DNA of 34,962 nucleotides from an uncultured Flavobacteriaceae bacterium (GCA_947500385.1 CANMSA010000032.1:1-34962), one strand, 5' to 3'; shown: positions 7,987 through 15,658, numbered from the stretch's first letter. The notes: a model not told the origin generated them from the sequence alone. Made by a program: numbers and translations.

Positions 7987-9201
7987 CTATTGGGAAATCC
8001 AGAACATATCGGCAAGTGGAATGTCTTTTTCATAGCCTACTTCGAAAGGGTCGAAGCCCGATTTGGCCATTAGGTACCAAGCGGTCGAGGATAAGGCGGG
8101 AGTAATATCTGCATGATCCCATAGGTCGTTTGCGCCATAGGTGCTCCCAAAATTGGTGGTATACGGAATGCCATGTGAAGCGGAAATCGTAGCACTGCCG
8201 ATAAACGACTTTTCTAGCTCGGCCAACAAGGTTTCCGATTTTCTGAGGTCCCCATTTGTTTTAAAGGCCAACGCCATTTGGGCAGTGCCTTCCAACCAAA
8301 CCACATCCTTATCGGCGTCAAAACAATATCCCGTTATGGCAGTACCGGATACGGTGGCGATCTGTGTGGTAAGAAACCATTCATCTCCCTTGTAAAGATT
8401 AGTTTGGGGGAAGTTCTTGAATACGCCTTGGCCAATGGAAAGTAAATCCAATGCAAAGGTATGGGTAGTGTTTTCAGGCCATGCCATCAATGTACCCTCA
8501 TCGGCATTCCAACGGTTTTGTTTTAGGTAGTTTAGAATACCTTCGTGAAACGCATCATAGCCGGGAACTGCATTGAAAGCGGTTACGATGCCTTCGGTTA
8601 CCTTATGGATTTGCGTTCCATCTTCGTTTTCTCCCCCCCATAAACCGCCATCCTCATCTTGCAATGACCGAATCCAAGATTCGATACTTGCCGCCATATG
8701 ATGGTATTTTTGATTACCGGTGGCCGCATGGTAATTATGAATGGCAATGAGTAGCCAAGCATTGTCCCCTAACCACCTTCGACTTCCGTTACTTCCTTGG
8801 GCATTTCGAAATTGAAAATAACCCCCACTGCCTTCCAGTAGTTCGGTGTTTATACGTTGTTCAAAAAAGTCTAGGATGTTTTCCGCTTTCTTTATTTCCC
8901 CTTGTTGAATGAACACAAGTGCGGTCAACGAATTGTCATACAGGGAAACAAAATCTGAATTTTCAGTGCTTTCCATCAAACCATTTTCCAATTGCATTTC
9001 AGCAACCCATTGATAGCTTGCGTGTGGAGCTTCCTCGACTGGCTCCTCTTCAGGCTCGGCCGTTTCTTCCTGTTCCTCTTTTTTGTTTTCAGCAGGTACT
9101 TCTGCAAGTTCATTTTCCAGCACCGGAGTTTCTTCCAATTCGGATGCACTGCACGAAAGGAGACCAATAGCGCCTACAATAAGGAGGACGAAGTTTCTCA
9201 T
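7987..9201 (-). CDS. Lipoprotein with alpha/alpha-barrel (six-hairpin-glycosidase-like) pattern, function unknown
   Basis: I chose the ATG at 9199-9201, giving 404 residues, because it produces a clean lipoprotein signal: MRNFVLLIVGAIGLLSC with the lipid-modified Cys at 17. The open frame continues up to 9360, but that 53-residue extension has no signal character and spans the promoter. Residues about 18-50 are an acidic Glu/Pro-rich linker. The rest shows repeated helical pairs with Gly-rich turns (GSGGYFQF, RRWLGDNAWLLIAIHNY, EDGGLWGG, WLEGTAQMALA), the look of an (alpha/alpha)6 barrel such as six-hairpin glycosidases or plant-cyclase-like domains. I do not recognise a named family and see no assigned catalytic pair. 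Surface or periplasmic glycan handling is plausible next to the exported oxidoreductase. Confidence 0.72.
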   Translation of the reverse strand: MRNFVLLIVGAIGLLSCSASELEETPVLENELAEVPAENKKEEQEETAEPEEEPVEEAPHASYQWVAEMQLENGLMESTENSDFVSLYDNSLTALVFIQQGEIKKAENILDFFEQRINTELLEGSGGYFQFRNAQGSNGSRRWLGDNAWLLIAIHNYHAATGNQKYHHMAASIESWIRSLQDEDGGLWGGENEDGTQIHKVTEGIVTAFNAVPGYDAFHEGILNYLKQNRWNADEGTLMAWPENTTHTFALDLLSIGQGVFKNFPQTNLYKGDEWFLTTQIATVSGTAITGYCFDADKDVVWLEGTAQMALAFKTNGDLRKSETLLAELEKSFIGSATISASHGIPYTTNFGSTYGANDLWDHADITPALSSTAWYLMAKSGFDPFEVGYEKDIPLADMFWISQ

Positions 9202-9212
9202 TGACGGTTTTT

Positions 9213-9230
9213 TTGTGTTGGGGAACACAA
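9213..9230. promoter_or_regulatory. 18-bp palindrome TTGTGTT-GGGG-AACACAA
   Basis: Perfect 7-bp arms surround a GGGG centre, about 9-27 bp downstream of the -7 box of the lipoprotein gene, so it covers the start of the transcript and ends 11 bp before the ATG. It can act as a repressor site or as an mRNA hairpin near the start codon. Core shared with 5490-5505. Confidence 0.55.
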
Positions 9231-9239
9231 TTCGAAAAG

Positions 9240-9270
9240 CAAAATTAAAACCGACTGATTCGTTGGCAAA
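9240..9270 (-). promoter_or_regulatory. Consensus Bacteroidota promoter for the lipoprotein gene
   Basis: On the minus strand the sequence reads TTTG (9270-9267), exactly 19 bp, then TAATTTTG (9247-9240). This is a perfect TTTG-N19-TAnnTTTG promoter. The predicted start near 9233 gives a leader of about 30 nt. Confidence 0.75.
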
Positions 9271-9474
9271 CCGATGACGACCTACTGCAATAAAAATACG
9301 GGGAGTGGGGCATTCAAGGCGTTTAATCCCCGAATTATGGCATTTGACGAATAGGGGCAAAACAGCTTATCGAAGATATTCGCATTGTATCGTTGATAGT
9401 ACCTACCTCAATTAACCAATCTTTGGGGACGGAACAAAAACCTGGGAAGGGCACCATTAGTAAAAAACCTTTAG

Positions 9475-9482
9475 TATATTTG
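9475..9482 (+). promoter_or_regulatory. -7 box TATATTTG for a candidate small RNA
   Basis: A full TAnnTTTG match on the plus strand, with a predicted start near 9488, followed after about 70 nt by an intrinsic terminator. No clear -33 TTTG is visible. Confidence 0.5.
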
Positions 9483-9487
9483 CCCTG

Positions 9488-9560
9488 TTGTGTTGTGACC
9501 CATACTTCTTTGGAAGTTACGGGCCAATGAAAGGCTTTCCAAGTTGGAAGGCTTTTTTTG
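9488..9560 (+). ncRNA. Candidate small RNA, two hairpins, about 70 nt
   Basis: A short plus-strand transcription unit is defined by a promoter box (9475-9482) and a terminator (9530-9559). The first hairpin pairs CCC (9499-9501) with GGG (9521-9523), TA (9503-9504) with TA (9518-9519), and CTTC (9505-9508) with GAAG (9513-9516), with a TTTG loop, one mismatch and one bulge. The second hairpin is the terminator. The only ORF is a shadow that reads through the terminator. It lacks the GGAAGGAAGCAGCC-type motif of SRP RNA. Its flanking genes face away or lie more than 600 bp downstream, so it looks free-standing. Identity unknown; Rfam families limited to Flavobacteria should be tested. Confidence 0.45.
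9530..9559 (+). terminator. Rho-independent terminator
   Basis: An 11-pair stem (AAAGGCTTTCC, 9530-9540, with GGAAGGCTTTT, 9546-9556, including two G-U pairs) with loop AAGTT runs into seven T (9553-9559). The T-run is only on the plus strand, so it terminates a plus-strand transcript. Confidence 0.8.
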
Positions 9561-9611
9561 TTTCTACGATTTTCGATGCCTTCCCCTTGTCAATGGGCAC
9601 AACAAATGGTT

Positions 9612-9821
9612 TTATGCGATATCCCGTAGATTGTCCTTTTTGGTTTTTTCCTTGGCTGCTTCCTGTATAACATCGGTTTCTTTAGGAGCATTGTTGACAG
9701 ATGCAGGAGTGTTTTCAGCTGTGGCGTCCTCTGGGATTTTTTTGATTTTTCTGGATTCCTGAAGACGTTCCCATTCTTCCTCAGCCTTTTTGGCCTTGGC
9801 ATTGATTTGTGTTTTATCCAT
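9612..9821 (-). CDS. Small highly charged hypothetical protein
   Basis: I do not recognise this 69-residue ORF. The ATG at 9819-9821 (MDKTQINAKAKKAEEEWERL...) is preferred over the longer 92-residue reading because from this Met onward the composition is uniformly charged (Lys/Glu/Ala-rich, predicted helix or coiled coil, then a disordered Pro/Thr/Asn segment). There is no signal peptide, membrane segment or cysteine. It stands alone between the candidate small RNA and the hmgA leader. Without homologues it may be spurious, but the biased composition resembles short real proteins in this phylum. Confidence 0.45.
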   Translation of the reverse strand: MDKTQINAKAKKAEEEWERLQESRKIKKIPEDATAENTPASVNNAPKETDVIQEAAKEKTKKDNLRDIA

Positions 9822-9899
9822 TTTCAAAGTTTGTTTGGCCAATGGGAAAGAGGTGTTCAAACTCCTCACCATTGTGGTTAGCATGCGCAAACATTGTGT

Positions 9900-9924
9900 G
9901 TTGGTACGTGTTTAAAATACCAAC
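9900..9924. promoter_or_regulatory. Inverted repeat GTTGGTA-N11-TACCAAC
   Basis: Perfect 7-bp arms around an 11-bp A/T-rich centre, 256 bp upstream of the hmgA start and 78 bp upstream of the small ORF start. The spacing suits a dimeric regulator; which gene it serves is not clear. Confidence 0.35.
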
Positions 9925-10147
9925 TGTTGTTTTGCTTGGTTGGTCCCGCTCCGTTTAGAAGGGAAGAGCAAAGTAGGGGAGATCAGGAGGTAGAAAAATT
10001 TTTTTCGTTTACGGGGGCGAAGCTTCCGATAAAGCGTACCAAAAGCTTGACAAAGGGTGTTTTGTTGAATGTTCGGAGTGTTGGATGTACGCATTTTTTT
10101 ACCATCCCATGGGGGGTGTTTTTAGGCATTTACACGGAAAAAAATCG

Positions 10148-10155
10148 TAATTTTA
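10148..10155 (+). promoter_or_regulatory. Possible -7 box (TAATTTTA) for hmgA
   Basis: Seven of eight positions match TAnnTTTG, 25 bp before the ATG at 10181, the usual distance for this phylum. Confidence 0.35.
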
Positions 10156-10180
10156 GCGTATATCTTAAACCTGTTTTTAC

Positions 10181-11338
10181 ATGCCATTATATCATAGATT
10201 AGGGAAGATTCCGCCCAAGAGACACACGGTATTCAAGAAGGAAGACGGTTCCTTGCACTATGAGCAGCTGTTTGGAACAATAGGCTTTGACGGGATGTCA
10301 TCCCTTATGTATCATTTGCATAGACCCACACAAGTTCGGGAAGTTGGTAAAACATTGAACATTGCCCCTAGGGCAGCGGTGGCGTACAACATAAAATCAA
10401 GGTTGCTAAAAGGTTTTGATATTAGACCAGAAGATGATTTTTTGGATAGTAGAAAAACAGTCTTGTTCAATTCGGATGTACATGTAGGGCTAGCGGCACC
10501 GAAAAAATCGATGACCGACTATTTCTATAAGAACACCGATGCCGACGAATTGCTTTTTATACACCAAGGAACGGGTACCCTTAAAACCATGTTGGGCGAG
10601 ATTCCTTTTGAGTATGGGGACTATCTTTTAATTCCTCGCGGAATGATCTACCAAATGGAATTCGATACCGAGGACAATCGCTTGTTGATCACAGAAAGCT
10701 ACCACCCTATTTATACACCGAAACGGTATCGGAATTGGTTCGGGCAGCATTTGGAGCATTCCCCTTTTTGCGAACGGGATTTTAAATTGCCTCAAAATTT
10801 ACAAACACATGATGAAACTGGTTCGTTTTTAATGAAGGTTAAAAAACAAGGGCAATTACATCATCTGGAGTACGCAACCCACCCGTTCGATGTGGTGGGA
10901 TGGGACGGATACAACTTTCCCTATGGTTTCTCCATACACAATTTTGAACCCATTACGGGAAGAGTGCATCAACCACCACCGGTACATCAGACCTTTGAAA
11001 CAAGCGCTTTTGTGGTTTGTTCGTTCTGCCCACGAATGTACGACTATCACCCACAGGCCATTCCGGCCCCTTACAATCATTCGAATATTGATTCTGATGA
11101 GGTTTTGTATTATGTAGATGGGGATTTTATGAGCCGTAAAAGTGTTGATAAAGGCTATATTTCACTACACCCGGCGGGCATTCCCCACGGTCCGCACCCC
11201 GGTACGTACGAGGCCAGTATTGGAAAGACTAAAACCGAGGAACTGGCCGTAATGGTCGATACGTTTAAACCGTTACAGCTTACCCAAACTGCCTTGGATA
11301 TTGATGACGGCAAGTATTATAAGAGTTGGTTGGAATAA
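10181..11338 (+). CDS. hmgA: Homogentisate 1,2-dioxygenase
   Basis: This 385-residue cytoplasmic Fe(II) dioxygenase opens the ring of homogentisate to maleylacetoacetate in tyrosine and phenylalanine breakdown. The C-terminal cupin carries the likely iron ligands: His300 and Glu307 in HSNIDSDE and a histidine in PHGPHPG (335-341). The N-terminal segment MPLYHRLGKIPPKRH and the block VHQPPPVHQTFET (262-274) are typical of the family. It is shorter than the 430-445 residue human/Pseudomonas form, in keeping with the shorter bacterial type. The other pathway genes (maleylacetoacetate isomerase, fumarylacetoacetase) are not in the window. Its stop is one base from the end of hutG on the opposite strand, so two amino-acid degradation units converge here. 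Confidence 0.93.
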   Translation: MPLYHRLGKIPPKRHTVFKKEDGSLHYEQLFGTIGFDGMSSLMYHLHRPTQVREVGKTLNIAPRAAVAYNIKSRLLKGFDIRPEDDFLDSRKTVLFNSDVHVGLAAPKKSMTDYFYKNTDADELLFIHQGTGTLKTMLGEIPFEYGDYLLIPRGMIYQMEFDTEDNRLLITESYHPIYTPKRYRNWFGQHLEHSPFCERDFKLPQNLQTHDETGSFLMKVKKQGQLHHLEYATHPFDVVGWDGYNFPYGFSIHNFEPITGRVHQPPPVHQTFETSAFVVCSFCPRMYDYHPQAIPAPYNHSNIDSDEVLYYVDGDFMSRKSVDKGYISLHPAGIPHGPHPGTYEASIGKTKTEELAVMVDTFKPLQLTQTALDIDDGKYYKSWLE

Positions 11339-11339
11339 C

Positions 11340-12299
11340 CTAAAACCGATGCATTATATAGTGTGCCAATGAGGCGGCCAGCTTTGCGGTTTGATCGTCA
11401 ATATCATAGACTGGGTTCATTTCGGCCAGATCGATACCGATTAACTTGTCCGAAGCCATAATGAATTCAAGGCACTTTAAAACCACCGCCGGTGAAAAAC
11501 CCAACGGAGAAGGAGCACTGACCCCCGGTGCATAGGCCGAAGAGAAACCATCGAGGTCGATGGTTACATATAGGTGATGCACCTTTTCAATAAAACCAAT
11601 TAGTTCTACTTGTATGGTCTCCCAATACTGCAGGTCGAAAAAATCGTTTGGCAGGTAGTTCGCTTTGAACGTTTTAGCAGTTTTGAAGAGCTTGCGGTCA
11701 TTGGCGTCGTTGCGAATCCCAAGGCAGTAATAATGAAAGTCCTGACCGTTTGCAATGGTTTCTTTGGCGATTTGGAAGAAAGGCGTGCCAGAGTTGTTCC
11801 CATTTTCATTGTCCCTTAAATCAAAATGTGCATCGAAATTTAGGATGCCGATTACCTCTTTAGGGTCCAAGGAGTTACGAATGCCTTGAAAATGGCCATA
11901 GGCAATATCATGACCGCCACCCAACAGAATGGGAATTCCTTTTTTCATGAGTAGTTGGTGCACCGCTTCCCCCAGTAGTTTCTGGGAAGCTTCCATATCG
12001 CCATCCCTGCAGGTGATATTGCCCACATCTATGAGCGTTGTTTCATTGTTAAGATGATTGGGCATTTTCGCCAATGCTTTTCGGATAGCGTCCGGACCCG
12101 AAGCAGCCCCAATTCTTCCTTGGTTTCTTCGTACGCCTTCATCACAGGCATACCCCAACAGGGCAATAGTTTTTTCCGGAAAGGGGGCAGAGATCATTTC
12201 TTCGAAATTGACACAAGTCACTTTTTCATGCAAGTATAGGGTATCGTTCGAGCGTCGGCCGGTCCATATATTTTTCGATGCGGAATGGTACGCTTTCAT
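11340..12299 (-). CDS. hutG: Formimidoylglutamase (arginase family)
   Basis: This 319-residue Mn-dependent ureohydrolase has all metal-binding motifs: GGGHD (127-131), NFDAHFD (154-160) and DLDGF (248-252, within a TIDLDGF context). In the hut context the expected reaction is N-formimidoyl-glutamate plus water to glutamate and formamide, the last step of the direct route. It is the last gene of the hut operon; its ATG overlaps the hutU stop in an ATGA arrangement (12296-12299), indicating translational coupling. Arginase or agmatinase activity is the family alternative but is made unlikely by the operon. It ends one base from hmgA with no room for a separate terminator. Confidence 0.92.
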   Translation of the reverse strand: MKAYHSASKNIWTGRRSNDTLYLHEKVTCVNFEEMISAPFPEKTIALLGYACDEGVRRNQGRIGAASGPDAIRKALAKMPNHLNNETTLIDVGNITCRDGDMEASQKLLGEAVHQLLMKKGIPILLGGGHDIAYGHFQGIRNSLDPKEVIGILNFDAHFDLRDNENGNNSGTPFFQIAKETIANGQDFHYYCLGIRNDANDRKLFKTAKTFKANYLPNDFFDLQYWETIQVELIGFIEKVHHLYVTIDLDGFSSAYAPGVSAPSPLGFSPAVVLKCLEFIMASDKLIGIDLAEMNPVYDIDDQTAKLAASLAHYIMHRF

Positions 12300-14311
12300 C
12301 GTTGAACTTGATCAAATAGATTGTTTAAGATACCATCTTCTACCAAATTCGGAAGGGTCACCTTCAGCGCTGGAGTACGGTCCATTTCTCTCTGAATGGC
12401 AAACAAGGCTTCCTTGTTCCTAGCCCAACTTCTTCGGGAAATCCCATTATTTACATCGTAGAAGAGCATGCTCTTAAGTTTTCTGGAAGCATCCTCAGAC
12501 CCATCTAGCACCATTCCGAAGCCGCCGTTCATCACCTCGCCCCAACCCACACCACCACCATTGTGGATAGATACCCAGGTAGCGCCTCGAAAGCTATCGC
12601 CAATAACATTGTGAATGGCCATGTCGGCCGTAAACTTGCTGCCATCGTAGATGTTGCTGGTTTCTCGAAAAGGCGAATCAGTACCACTTACATCATGATG
12701 GTCCCTTCCTAAAACAATCGGGGCCTTGATTGTTCCTTTTGCAATCGCCCGATTAAAGGCCTCTGCTATTTTTGCACGCCCTTCTGCGTCGGCATATAGG
12801 ATCCGTGCCTGGGAGCCTACCACAAGTTGGTTTTGTTCGGCCTCTCTGATCCAGGTACAGTTGTCCTCTAACTGCTGTTGAATTTCCGGAGGCGCGGTTT
12901 CTTTGATGGCGTCCATCACCTGTAAGGCCAGCGCGTCCGTGGTGCGCAAGTCTTCCACTTTTCCCGAAGTACATACCCAGCGAAAGGGGCCGAACCCATA
13001 ATCAAAGCACATGGGGCCTAGTATGTCCTGCACATAGGAAGGGTACTTGAAATCGATTTGATTTTGGGCCATTACGGCGGCACCTGCTCGTGACGCCTCT
13101 AAAAGGAAAGCATTGCCATAATCAAAGAAATAAGTGCCTCGTGCGGTATGCATGTTTATTGCGGCGGCATGTCTTATCAAGGATTTTTGGACCCAAGTTT
13201 TAAATTCTTCGGGCCGGTCGCTCATCAGTTTGTTGGAAGCTTCCAGGGAGAGTCCAACCGGGTAATAGCCACCGGCCCATGGGTTGTGCAGGGAGGTTTG
13301 GTCAGAACCGAGGTGTATGTAGATTTCCGCTTCATAGAACCGTTCCCAGACATCCACAATGTTTCCAATATAGGCAAGGGAGACGATTTCCGCTGTTGCA
13401 ATGGCTTTCTGGGTTCGCTTTACCAAGGCATCCAAATCATCCAACAATTCATCGACCCACCCCTGTTCATGTCTTTTAGTAGCGGCCGCGGCATTTACTT
13501 CGGCACAAACAGTGATACAGCCCGCTATATTTCCCGCTTTGGGCTGAGCACCGCTCATACCGCCCAAGCCGGCGGTCAAGAACACTTTTCCTTTCGGGGA
13601 ATCCCCTTTGGGAAGTACCTTTCGAAAGGCGTTCATCACCGTAATGGCCGTACCGTGCACAATGCCTTGTGGTCCAATATACATATACGAACCGGCGGTC
13701 ATTTGCCCGTATTGGGTTACGCCAAGGGCATTGTATTTCTCCCAATCGTCTGGCCGGGAGTAGTTGGGTATCATCATACCATTGGTGACCACCACGCGGG
13801 GCGCTTCCTTGGACGAGGGGAACAGGCCCATTGGGTGTCCCGAATAACAATGCAAGGTTTGGGTTTCGGTCATCTGCGACAAATACTGCATGGTAAGCAA
13901 GTATTGGGCCCAGTTTTGAAAAACGGCCCCATTGCCGCCATAGGTAATGAGCTCTTCTGGGTGTTGGGCCACGGCGGGATCCAAGTTGTTTTGGATCATC
14001 AACATAATGGCCGCCGCCTGAGCAGTGTTGGCGGGGTATTCGTTTATGGGGCGGGCATACATTTTATATGCGGGCTTAAAACGATGCATATAAATACGGC
14101 CGTACATTTTTAGTTCTTCGGCAAATTCCTCCGCCAGTGTTGCATGCCATTGTTTTGGAAAGTAGCGAAGCGCGTTTCGGATGGCCAGTTTTTTTTCTTC
14201 TTTGGAAAGCACATCCTTTCGTTTCGGGGCGTGATTCACTTTGGCGGAATATACCCTCTGTGGCGGTAGGGTTTTCGGAATCCCCTGTATTATTAGCGAT
14301 TTAAAATCCAT
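12296..14311 (-). CDS. hutU: Urocanate hydratase (long form)
   Basis: This enzyme adds water to urocanate to give 4-imidazolone-5-propionate, using tightly bound NAD+. I place the start at the ATG 14309-14311 (MDFKSLIIQGIP), giving 671 residues; the open frame can be extended to a TTG at 14341 that would overlap hutI by 20 bp, but the ATG leaves a normal 10-bp gap. The glycine-rich NAD site is visible as TAGLGGMSGAQPKAG. Length and the N-terminal extension match the long form found in Bacteroidota and animals rather than the about 555-residue form of Pseudomonas and Bacillus. It sits between hutI and hutG. A 321-codon open frame on the opposite strand is a shadow. Confidence 0.93.
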   Translation of the reverse strand: MDFKSLIIQGIPKTLPPQRVYSAKVNHAPKRKDVLSKEEKKLAIRNALRYFPKQWHATLAEEFAEELKMYGRIYMHRFKPAYKMYARPINEYPANTAQAAAIMLMIQNNLDPAVAQHPEELITYGGNGAVFQNWAQYLLTMQYLSQMTETQTLHCYSGHPMGLFPSSKEAPRVVVTNGMMIPNYSRPDDWEKYNALGVTQYGQMTAGSYMYIGPQGIVHGTAITVMNAFRKVLPKGDSPKGKVFLTAGLGGMSGAQPKAGNIAGCITVCAEVNAAAATKRHEQGWVDELLDDLDALVKRTQKAIATAEIVSLAYIGNIVDVWERFYEAEIYIHLGSDQTSLHNPWAGGYYPVGLSLEASNKLMSDRPEEFKTWVQKSLIRHAAAINMHTARGTYFFDYGNAFLLEASRAGAAVMAQNQIDFKYPSYVQDILGPMCFDYGFGPFRWVCTSGKVEDLRTTDALALQVMDAIKETAPPEIQQQLEDNCTWIREAEQNQLVVGSQARILYADAEGRAKIAEAFNRAIAKGTIKAPIVLGRDHHDVSGTDSPFRETSNIYDGSKFTADMAIHNVIGDSFRGATWVSIHNGGGVGWGEVMNGGFGMVLDGSEDASRKLKSMLFYDVNNGISRRSWARNKEALFAIQREMDRTPALKVTLPNLVEDGILNNLFDQVQR

Positions 14312-14321
14312 CTCGATGTTT

Positions 14322-15563
14322 CTAATGGCTGTGTTTGTCAAAAGCCAATTCCCCGTTCTTCCATACCATACATGGTTTGAAGTTGCCTTGGCTGTATAAA
14401 ATTTCCCGGTAATCGCCGGAATGAAAAGCGCAGAAATCGGCTAGAAGCCCTTCTTTCAATCGTCCCCTGTCCTGCAAGTTCAAGGCGGCCGCGGCACGAA
14501 AGGTTATACCGGCCAATACTTCCGCATTGGTAAGTTTTTCAAAGGTTCCCAAAATTGCCGCCTGTGTGAGTAGATCGCCCATGGGGGCCGACCCAGGGTT
14601 GTGGTCACTGGCGATGGCAAGGGCAGCGCCCGCATCGAGCAGCTTTCTGGCCGGTGTGAAACTGCATCCCAAGCCAATAGAGGCGCCCGGAAGGGCGGTT
14701 GCGATCACATTGCTTTTTGCCAAGAGGGCTATTTCGATATCGGTACTGGCCTCTAGGTGATCGGCGCTGATCGCGTCAAAATCGACTGCTACCTTGCTTC
14801 CGCCGGTAGAAAATTGATCGGCGTGTACGGTGATGTCAAAGCCCAATACTTTGGCTTGCTGAAAATAAGGGGCAATGACCTCTTTGGAAAATGCACTTTC
14901 TTCAATAAAGGCATCTATGCGATTCGTTAGTCCCTCTTCTTTTAAAATCGGAAACAACTTTTCAGCTATTTCCGCTAGATAACCACTAGCGCTCCCTTCA
15001 TAGTCTTTCGGAAGCATATGTGCCGCAAGACAGGTCGGGATCAAATCGGCAGCAACCAACGAATCGGCTTCCTTGATCGCACGAAGCATTTTTAACTCTT
15101 CCGCTACGGAAAGGCCATATCCGCTTTTCACTTCCAAGGTGGTTACTCCGTTTTTTAAATGTCGGTTGGCCAACTTTTGGGTACGTTTGGTCAAGGTAGG
15201 CTGGGGTGCTTTTCGTGTTTGGGTAACCGTATCCCAGATCCCACCGCCTGCTTTGGCGATTTCCAGATAGCTTTTACCGGCGTTGCGCATCGCATAGTCT
15301 TTGGCACGCGAACCGGCAAAACAAATATGGGTATGTGCATCGATCAAACCGGGCAAGCAAACATGATTACCATTTAATTCATGTATTTCTATTTCCTTGT
15401 GCTTGTTTCTTAATTCTTCAAACGAACCGATGGCCTGTATTCCGCCCTCCGCGACGATTATACCGGCATCGGACAGAACGGTCAGTTTGTCATCGGCAAT
15501 GGCGCCTTTCAGGGAAATGCCCGTCATGGGTAAGAGTTGTTTAAAAGGGCCGATTAATCTCAT
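14322..15563 (-). CDS. hutI: Imidazolonepropionase
   Basis: This 413-residue amidohydrolase-family enzyme cleaves 4-imidazolone-5-propionate to N-formimidoyl-glutamate, step three of histidine breakdown. The metal-binding signature is PGLIDAHTHICF near residue 70-81; further ligands are in HADQF and SDHNPGSAP, the last being the HutI-specific loop. The length is normal for the family. It lies 95 bp downstream of hutH and 10 bp upstream of hutU, so it is internal to the operon; the hutH-hutI gap carries a perfect hairpin (15624-15643). Confidence 0.94.
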   Translation of the reverse strand: MRLIGPFKQLLPMTGISLKGAIADDKLTVLSDAGIIVAEGGIQAIGSFEELRNKHKEIEIHELNGNHVCLPGLIDAHTHICFAGSRAKDYAMRNAGKSYLEIAKAGGGIWDTVTQTRKAPQPTLTKRTQKLANRHLKNGVTTLEVKSGYGLSVAEELKMLRAIKEADSLVAADLIPTCLAAHMLPKDYEGSASGYLAEIAEKLFPILKEEGLTNRIDAFIEESAFSKEVIAPYFQQAKVLGFDITVHADQFSTGGSKVAVDFDAISADHLEASTDIEIALLAKSNVIATALPGASIGLGCSFTPARKLLDAGAALAIASDHNPGSAPMGDLLTQAAILGTFEKLTNAEVLAGITFRAAAALNLQDRGRLKEGLLADFCAFHSGDYREILYSQGNFKPCMVWKNGELAFDKHSH

Positions 15564-15623
15564 AAATATTTTTTGTTTGCTTGATGGGGAGCTGCTATAC
15601 TTTTTGTGTTGTAATGATTTAAG

Positions 15624-15643
15624 ATTTCCGCCTACGCGGAAAT
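15624..15643. repeat. Perfect 8-bp hairpin ATTTCCGC-CTAC-GCGGAAAT between hutH and hutI
   Basis: A 20-base perfect stem-loop sits in the 95-bp gap within the hut operon, 15 bp after the hutH stop in transcription order. No T-run follows on the minus strand, so it is not a full terminator. Its form resembles small dispersed REP-like palindromes; it could protect or separate the hutH message. Confidence 0.75.
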
Positions 15644-15658
15644 GAATTTATACGCCCA

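Larger units (their letters stand above)
9202..9611. other. 410-bp gene-free stretch
   Basis: It holds the lipoprotein promoter and palindrome (9213-9270) and the candidate small RNA with its promoter and terminator (9475-9560). Between about 9271 and 9474 I see no supported feature. Confidence 0.6.
9822..10180. other. 359-bp gene-free stretch upstream of hmgA
   Basis: It contains an inverted repeat GTTGGTA (9900-9906) / TACCAAC (9918-9924) with an 11-bp centre, and a near-consensus -7 box TAATTTTA (10148-10155) ahead of hmgA. No ORF on either strand looks real. Confidence 0.55.

Noticed and set aside
9202-9360. 53-residue N-terminal extension of the 7987-9201 lipoprotein
   Set aside because: The extension covers the consensus promoter and the 18-bp palindrome and destroys the lipoprotein signal.
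9488-9560. SRP (4.5S) RNA
   Set aside because: The conserved GGAAGGAAGCAGCC-type apical motif is absent and the folded form is different.
9488-9670. Small plus-strand ORFs across the candidate small RNA
   Set aside because: They read through the strong terminator, start without a leader and have Phe/Trp-rich composition typical of noise.
13148-14113. A 321-codon plus-strand open frame antisense to hutU
   Set aside because: It is fully inside the highly conserved hutU gene, has no recognisable domain, and such long antisense frames arise from codon bias.
14312-14341. TTG start of hutU overlapping hutI by 20 bp
   Set aside because: The ATG at 14311 matches the usual N terminus of the long form and leaves a normal 10-bp gap.
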